Source: Treponema sp.
Lineage (GTDB): Bacteria; Spirochaetota; Spirochaetia; Treponematales; Breznakiellaceae
Assembly: GCA_031255815.1 (NCBI GenBank)
Contig: JAIRRU010000152.1
Span: 1-10,009, forward strand
Direction: 5' to 3'
DNA length: 10,009 bases
Part shown: one piece after another, positions 5,600-10,009 of the stretch
Position numbering within the stretch: the stretch's first letter is position 1
How the letters are laid out: the number at the start of each line of letters is the position of its first letter
The notes under the pieces: model-generated
What the model was told of the DNA's origin: nothing
Seen by the model: the letters and a program-made list of their open reading frames with translations, nothing else
Database searches by the model: none
Program-made: the position numbers and the translations under genes

Positions 5600-7306
5600 T
5601 TAATCCCGCAGGGGCCGCGCGCTGATTTCCCGGGAGAATTCCCCCAGGTGCCGCTCCGGCTCCCCGGAAGGGGGAAGGCCCGGCGGAAAGTTGAGGCTGT
5701 AGGCGGCCACGGCAAAATAGTAAACCGTCCCGTTCCGGAGCCCTTCGACACGGAAGCTGCTGCGTTTCCCCAGGTCTAGGGGGGAAGGGCCCAGAGTGGC
5801 GCCGTCCCCGAAGTACTCCCCCGGGGCTGTCCCGTAGTACAGCAGGTAGCCGGCGGCCTCCGTGTCGGGGCTGTTCCGCCAGCTCAGGGTTACCGCCCCC
5901 TCCGAGGCGGTTGCCATGAGCTGGGAGGGCGGCCGGGGCGGCATATTGGGCTGGTAGCGGAGCCGTATCTCCTCCAGGTAGGGGCTGATCTCCCCGTCCC
6001 CCGAGGGGTACAGTATCGCCGCTACCTGCACGTAGCGGCCTTTCAGGGTATCCGCCAGATCCTCGCCCGGAACGACCGCCCGCCAGTCCCCGTCGGTCCA
6101 GCGGTAGGGATTGTCCGCCGCCCGGAGGAAGAACTGAACCGCCGAATTATCGGCAAAGCGGAAATCCCCCCCGCCTTCGTACTCATTATGGATCCTGCCG
6201 TCTTTCAGGCCGGTGCTGCCGCCCGAAGCGTCCAGCCGGAGTACCCTGCTGGAATTCTGCCCCAGATCGATGGTACGGCTTTCCATCCAGCCGCCCGAGG
6301 CGGGGTAGCGCCCCAGTTCCGGCTCGCTGCTGAAAGCGGCGTGGATCCGGAACTCGTCCATCATCCCGGAGAAGCGCCTTCCCAGGGTAAAGCCGCCCCC
6401 CTCCCCCGCCAGAGGGACGTAAACCTCGCCGCCCTCCCTGCCGGAGGAGCTGGCGTAGACGATGTCCTCCGAATTTCCGTTCACCAGGTACTCCAGAAAG
6501 CCTGTAGCGGCCTCGAAACGGATAAGGTGATGGCTCCAGGTCTTGGGAACCACCGGGCTTTGGCCGTTCAGGGCGAGGCTGAGGCTCCGGCCGGCATCGG
6601 CGGAGAAAAAGAAGTCTTCGAAAGTCCAGCGGAAGCGGTTTTTCAGCACCCCGCACTGTATCCGCTGGGATACCAGCCCGGCGTAGCCTTCCGGAACCGC
6701 GCCGGAGGCCGGGATCCCCCCTCCAACCGGGGGGGAAAGCCCCCGCGGGATACTGGCCGACCAGGAAAGGAGCTGCTCCCCGTTTTCCATGTTCAGGGGG
6801 TATACCCAGAATTCAAGGCTGAAGTCCCCTATGTTCCGGCCGGGGGCGAAAAGGGCGTCGCTCCGCCAGGGCTCGATGATCAAGGGGGCCTCCGGGGCCG
6901 GCAGGGCCCTTTCCCCGGCCCTCAATCCCGCGGTTGAAGCGGAAAAGAGAACCGCGTCCTTTCCCTTCCGGGCCCAGGGGGAACCGGCGCTGGAAACGGC
7001 GGGGCTGCCGCTGCTTTTAACCCGGTAACGGCCTGTCCGGTCGGTAAAAAGTTCCGGTTTGCCTTCGTCGAAGGACAGGGCCAGATCGAGAGCGGCCCCG
7101 GCCGGGTTCCCGCTTGCCAGGCTGAGCACGGGCCAGGGCCGGATCTTATCCAGTTCCGTCAGACCCTGGTATTTCGCGCCGTCCCAGGCCGCGGGGCCGC
7201 CGATGGAAACAATTGCCCCGTCGAGGGCGGAAAGACTACCTGAAACCGTCAAAAAAAGATAAAATAGAGTGGTGAATATACTTTTCTTTACCATGATTGC
7301 CGGCAT
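5600..7306 (-). CDS. Exported LamG-like and fibronectin type III domain protein
   Basis: A 568-residue predicted exported or surface protein of unknown function. Seen: a short basic start (VKKS), a hydrophobic run (about 10-24) and a possible signal peptidase site near SLSA-LDG (24-30). No lipobox Cys is present. About residues 115-325 look like a concanavalin A/LamG fold: DFSLEFWVYP (161-170) and GMMDEFRIHAAF (314-325) are typical first and last strands. About 340-452 resembles the beta-sandwich 'RYVQVAAIL...SPYLEEIRLRY' module that often precedes FN3 domains. About 456-540 is an FN3 domain (TLSWRNSPDTEAAGYLLYY, then GTVYYFAVAAYS). Such combinations usually bind carbohydrate or protein. The ATG at 7306 has GAAGGGG very close; ATG 7294 would still leave a full signal peptide. 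Upstream of the MBL gene on the same strand and divergent from uvrC. I cannot name an orthologue. Confidence 0.82.
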   Translation of the reverse strand: MPAIMVKKSIFTTLFYLFLTVSGSLSALDGAIVSIGGPAAWDGAKYQGLTELDKIRPWPVLSLASGNPAGAALDLALSFDEGKPELFTDRTGRYRVKSSGSPAVSSAGSPWARKGKDAVLFSASTAGLRAGERALPAPEAPLIIEPWRSDALFAPGRNIGDFSLEFWVYPLNMENGEQLLSWSASIPRGLSPPVGGGIPASGAVPEGYAGLVSQRIQCGVLKNRFRWTFEDFFFSADAGRSLSLALNGQSPVVPKTWSHHLIRFEAATGFLEYLVNGNSEDIVYASSSGREGGEVYVPLAGEGGGFTLGRRFSGMMDEFRIHAAFSSEPELGRYPASGGWMESRTIDLGQNSSRVLRLDASGGSTGLKDGRIHNEYEGGGDFRFADNSAVQFFLRAADNPYRWTDGDWRAVVPGEDLADTLKGRYVQVAAILYPSGDGEISPYLEEIRLRYQPNMPPRPPSQLMATASEGAVTLSWRNSPDTEAAGYLLYYGTAPGEYFGDGATLGPSPLDLGKRSSFRVEGLRNGTVYYFAVAAYSLNFPPGLPPSGEPERHLGEFSREISARPLRD

Positions 7307-7339
7307 TCCCCTTCAAAAGCCCCGCGGGAGCTATCCCCC

Positions 7340-7379
7340 GGGAAGTTCAGGAAAACCAGGGGGAGTTTTAGAACTTCCC
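7340..7379. promoter_or_regulatory. Inverted repeat between the LamG/FN3 gene and uvrC
   Basis: GGGAAGTTC (7340-7348) and GAACTTCCC (7371-7379) are perfect 9-bp complements. Inside them AAAAC (7352-7356) pairs with GTTTT (7365-7369). The right arm ends 16 bases before the uvrC ATG, and TTATTTAT follows it. It could be a leader hairpin acting on uvrC translation, which lacks a Shine-Dalgarno, or a regulator site shared by the divergent genes. Confidence 0.55.
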
Positions 7380-7395
7380 TTATTTATCGGCTAAA

Positions 7396-9483
7396 ATGAC
7401 CCGGGCCCCTGAAAAGTTTTCGGAGAATTTCGCGGCTCTTAAGGCGGCTGCCCGCGAGGCCCCCAGGGAGCCGGGGGTCTATCTCATGCGGGACGGGGAC
7501 AACCGGATCATCTACGTGGGCAAGGCCCGGATCTTACGGAACCGGCTGGGTTCCTATTTTTCCGGCGCCAAGGACATCAAGACCAGCACCCTGATCCGTC
7601 AGGCCCGTTCCATCGAGACCATTATCGTTGCCAGCGAGTACGAAGCCCTGCTCCTGGAAAACACCCTGATAAAACAGCACTCCCCCAAGTACAACATCAA
7701 CCTGAAGGACGGCAAAACCTATCCGGTGGTGCGGATAACCAGCGAGGGATTCCCCCGGGTGTTCAGAACCCGGCATATCGTGGAGGACGGAAGCCGCTAT
7801 TTCGGCCCCTTCCCCAACATCCAGTCGGTGGATCTGATCCTGGATCTGGTGGAGAAGCTTTTCCCCCTGCGCAAATGCCGGACTTTTAAGAAGCGGGAGA
7901 GCCCCTGTATGTACTACCACATCGGCCGCTGCATGGCCCCCTGCTGCGGGAAGATCACGGTTGAGGAATACGCCCTCCAGGTGCGCCGGATGGAACAGCT
8001 TTTAACCGGGTCGGTCGCGGGGGACGGGGCGAACCGGGAACTTATCCGGGATCTGGAGGGGGAGATGGGAAAGGCGGCGGCGGAACTGAGGTTCGAGCGG
8101 GCCGCCCAGCTCCGTAACGCCATCCGGGCCATCCAGGATCTTTCCGGGGACAGCGCGGTGGTGGACTTCGATCCGGAAAGCCGGGACTATATCGCCTGGG
8201 CTACCGAGGGGGTTTTTACCACCTTTACCGTCTTTTCCATGCGGGGGGGCAGGATGACCGGACGGGAACTCTACCGCACCCGTTCCGCGGCGGACGAGGG
8301 GGAATCCCTGGAGACCTTTATCGCCTCCTACTACGACCCCGGCCGGCCCCCGCCTGCCCGGATCTACCTTCTGCCGGAGCCTTCCGCGGCAAAAAAAGCC
8401 GGGGACGGAGCGCCCTCCCTCTTTGTTTCCCCCGATTCCCTGGCCCGCTGGTTCCGGGAACAGTTCCGTTTCGAGCCGGAAATTTCCGTTCCCGCGGAGA
8501 AACACCATACCGCGGTGCTGGCCATGGCCCGGCAGAACGCCCTGGAGGATCTGCGGCGGCGGCTCCGGGAACGGGGGGCCGGGCCCGCCCTGGACGAGCT
8601 GGTTCAGGTTTTGAGCCTGAAGAGGCGGCCCGAACGCATCGAGGGCTTCGACATCGCCCAGCTGGACGGGAAACACCCGGTGGCCTCCCTCGTCTCCTTC
8701 AAGGACGGGATTCCGGATAAGAAAAACTACCGCTACTTCAAGCTCCGTACCGTGGTGGGCATCGTGGACGATTTTGCCGCCATGCGGGAGGCGGTGCAGC
8801 GCCGCTATTCCCGGCTTATCCGGGAAGGGAGGGAACTCCCCGATCTGGTGCTGATCGACGGCGGTATCGGGCAGGTGAACGCCGCCAAGGGGGTGCTGGA
8901 CGGGCTGGGCCTGGATCTTGACCTGGCGGGCCTGGCCAAGCGGGACGAGGAACTCTGGCTCCCCTTGGCAAAGGAGCCGATCCGGCTTTCCAAACGTTCC
9001 GAGGCCCTCAAGGTGCTCCAGCAGGTTCGGGACGAGACCCACCGCTTCGCTACCGGGCTGAACCAGCGGCTCCGTTCCGGAGACCTGTTCTTCCCGGTTC
9101 TGGAATCGGTGGACGGCATCGGCCCTAAACGGGCGGCGGCCATTATGAAAGCCTACGGATCGGTGGCGGGCATAGCCGCCGCCCCGCCTGAGGAGATCGC
9201 GGAGCGCTGCCGGCTCGGCCTTCCGGCGGCGCGGGCGGCCCGGGCCGCGGCGCAGCTCGCCCTGGAAGACGGGGAGGCCCGGAAAGAGGCCCTGAAGCCC
9301 GCCGGGGGGGCGCAAAAACAGGCCGGCCGGCGCCGGGGCAAGGCCAGATCCCTGGCCCTGGAGGCCCTGGAAGCGGAGACGGCGGCGGAAACCGAACCGG
9401 AATTCCCGTCCCCCGGCACGGCCGGCGCTCCGGAATCCGGCCCGGGTCAATCAACATCAACCGGGGGCACGGCGAGGGGATAG
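7396..9483 (+). CDS. uvrC: UvrABC system protein C (excinuclease subunit)
   Basis: Makes both incisions around a DNA lesion after UvrA/UvrB recognition. Seen: a GIY-YIG nuclease domain (about 20-100) with PGVYLM at 26-31, IIYVGKAR at 38-45 and the likely metal ligand E88 in LLLE; Cys161, Cys171, Cys179 and Cys183, resembling the Fe-S-ligating cysteines described in E. coli UvrC; a UVR motif (about 215-245) for UvrB contact; the RNase H-like domain with D419 (GFDIAQ), D458/D459, D488 (LIDGG) and H549 (DETHRF); and helix-hairpin-helix motifs (about 567-620, SVDGIGPKRAAAI). The core is normal. The Ala/Glu/Gly-rich tail after about 626 is longer than usual, and its last dozen codons and the TAG come from DNA that reads as transposase remnant in another frame. 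No ribosome binding site lies just before ATG 7396; a hairpin does. Confidence 0.96.
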   Translation: MTRAPEKFSENFAALKAAAREAPREPGVYLMRDGDNRIIYVGKARILRNRLGSYFSGAKDIKTSTLIRQARSIETIIVASEYEALLLENTLIKQHSPKYNINLKDGKTYPVVRITSEGFPRVFRTRHIVEDGSRYFGPFPNIQSVDLILDLVEKLFPLRKCRTFKKRESPCMYYHIGRCMAPCCGKITVEEYALQVRRMEQLLTGSVAGDGANRELIRDLEGEMGKAAAELRFERAAQLRNAIRAIQDLSGDSAVVDFDPESRDYIAWATEGVFTTFTVFSMRGGRMTGRELYRTRSAADEGESLETFIASYYDPGRPPPARIYLLPEPSAAKKAGDGAPSLFVSPDSLARWFREQFRFEPEISVPAEKHHTAVLAMARQNALEDLRRRLRERGAGPALDELVQVLSLKRRPERIEGFDIAQLDGKHPVASLVSFKDGIPDKKNYRYFKLRTVVGIVDDFAAMREAVQRRYSRLIREGRELPDLVLIDGGIGQVNAAKGVLDGLGLDLDLAGLAKRDEELWLPLAKEPIRLSKRSEALKVLQQVRDETHRFATGLNQRLRSGDLFFPVLESVDGIGPKRAAAIMKAYGSVAGIAAAPPEEIAERCRLGLPAARAARAAAQLALEDGEARKEALKPAGGAQKQAGRRRGKARSLALEALEAETAAETEPEFPSPGTAGAPESGPGQSTSTGGTARG

Positions 9484-9744
9484 CGGGAGGATGCGAGAGG
9501 CTGGGGGGTACAGCATATTTATCGGGAAGGTGAGGAAACTGGAGGCGGCGGGGAATGACCTGGAAGGGGCGATGGAGGGAGCGATAAGGCGGTGTATAGA
9601 GGAGGGTACTGAGGGGTTTTTTAGAGGAGTATGGGACGGAGGTAGTGAACATATTAATGAGTGAATGGAAGTTGGAAGACGCGCTGGTAGTTGAACGGGA
9701 AGAAGGCTGGGAGAGAGGGTTTTGAAAGAGGTCTTGAAAAAGGC
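9450..9744 (+). pseudogene. Remnant of a PD-(D/E)XK-nuclease-type transposase, C-terminal part
   Basis: Conceptual pieces in three frames line up as the C-terminal half of the PD-(D/E)XK nuclease family transposases (PDDEXK_2/Rpn-like) abundant in treponemes. From 9450: ININ-RGHGEGIAGGCERLG. After a shift in the G-run 9503-9508: GYSIFIGKVRKLEAAG and NDLEGAMEGAIRRCIEEG, to about 9607. After a shift near 9608: LRGFLEEYGTEVVNILMSEW and KLEDALVVEREEGWERGF, to TGA 9723-9725. After a shift in the T-run 9720-9723: ERGLEKG. The family pattern 'GHN..i...C..L..Ys.FI.kVR', 'Ai..Ci..giL..FLe.y..EVvnmLm.Ew...' is plain. The nuclease core upstream is absent, so the copy is 5'-truncated as well as frameshifted. 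Assignment is from memory of the family; confidence in decay is high. Confidence 0.78.
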
Positions 9745-9818
9745 CCGGCCTTCGGCCTTGGCGGTAAAATTCATGAATTCATTTGGCCCAGGCAAGGCGT
9801 CCAGTTAATCAACACCCG

Positions 9819-9847
9819 TTGAATTATAATCTCCGGTATGCTATGCT
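9819..9847 (+). promoter_or_regulatory. Promoter candidates for the TetR-family gene
   Basis: Two overlapping options are visible. TTGAAT (9819-9824) and TATGCT (9842-9847) are spaced by 17 bases but would give an almost leaderless start. TATAAT (9825-9830) is a perfect -10 with a poor -35 and leaves a leader of about 26 bases that contains GGAGG. The second fits the ribosome binding site better. Confidence 0.4.
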
Positions 9848-9862
9848 GGTTCCGGAGGCGGC

Positions 9863-10009
9863 ATGAAAGCTGAGGACGATCGGCGGATCAGGAAGACCAA
9901 ATCGGCGTTGAAGCAGGCTTTCATCAGCCTGCTAGCGCAAAAAAGCATCAAGGAAATTTCCGTCCGGGAACTGACCGATCTGGCGGATATAAACCGGGGA
10001 ACCTTCTAC
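9863..10009 (+). CDS. TetR/AcrR-family transcriptional regulator (3' end off window)
   Basis: Forty-nine codons of the N-terminal DNA-binding domain are present and the frame is open at the right edge. Seen: a basic start (DDRRIRKTKSALKQAF), then LLAQKSIKEISVRELTDLAD, and the recognition-helix end INRGTFY. This is the classic TetR_N pattern '..Al..Ll.ek....itV.ela..A.inr.tFY'. The RRIRKTK start and INRGTFY resemble the AcrR/DhaS-like branch, but ligand and targets cannot be told without the C-terminal domain. GGAGG at 9854-9858 precedes the ATG by four bases. It lies just after the transposase remnant and shares no operon with uvrC as far as can be seen. Confidence 0.88.
   Translation, partial: MKAEDDRRIRKTKSALKQAFISLLAQKSIKEISVRELTDLADINRGTFY

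Noticed and set aside
8002..9450. Minus-strand open frame of about 480 codons opposite uvrC
   Set aside because: GC-rich third-position artefact; uvrC on the plus strand is complete with all catalytic motifs.
9740..9759. AAGGCC/GGCCTT stem with a T-run on the minus strand, resembling a terminator
   Set aside because: The T-run suits minus-strand transcription only, and no minus-strand gene is seen to its right within the window; it may be part of the remnant's coding repeat.
9768..9779. 12-bp palindrome AATTCATGAATT
   Set aside because: Short AT-rich palindrome with no partner or nearby role; expected by chance too often to call a site.
9457..9795. Minus-strand frames rich in Pro and Ser opposite the transposase remnant
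   Set aside because: They arise from the purine-rich plus strand; the plus-strand translation matches a known family and the minus-strand one does not.

Overview
The window looks like chromosomal DNA of a GC-rich spirochaete, most plausibly a termite-gut-type Treponema. This is inference. It rests on the plant/protist-type 6-phosphofructokinase, the gene set and overall protein flavour, and the remnant of a PD-(D/E)XK-nuclease-type transposase whose C-terminal pattern I associate with these treponemes. No rRNA, tRNA, CRISPR array or intact mobile element is visible.

Layout, left to right. A 6-phosphofructokinase gene runs off the left edge on the minus strand (1-962). Divergent from it, a small Nfu-type Fe-S scaffold gene (1219-1443) overlaps a YgiQ-family radical SAM gene (from about 1433 to 3361), so an Fe-S carrier and an Fe-S enzyme are translationally coupled. 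An AT-rich, repeat-rich leader with a good sigma70-like promoter precedes a DeoR-family regulator (3624-4385). The regulator's stop codon lies in the left end of a ~130-bp palindromic element (4383-4515) made of three hairpins between near-identical ends. On the minus strand follow a metallo-beta-lactamase-fold hydrolase (4541-5458) and, upstream of it, an exported LamG-like/fibronectin-III protein (5600-7306). An 89-bp divergent spacer containing a strong inverted repeat separates that gene from uvrC (7396-9483), which encodes the excision-repair endonuclease. The end of uvrC runs into a 5'-truncated, frameshifted transposase remnant (about 9450-9744). A TetR-family regulator (9863 onward) leaves the window on the right.

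Most of this is housekeeping: glycolysis, Fe-S assembly, RNA/protein-modification-type radical SAM chemistry of unknown substrate, and DNA repair. The accessory signals are two mobile-DNA traces: the palindromic element between the convergent deoR and MBL genes, and the transposase remnant, which appears to supply the last codons and the stop of uvrC. I see no convincing undescribed multi-gene system. The observations most worth checking are the palindromic element, the uvrC/transposase junction and the surface protein with its hydrolase neighbour.
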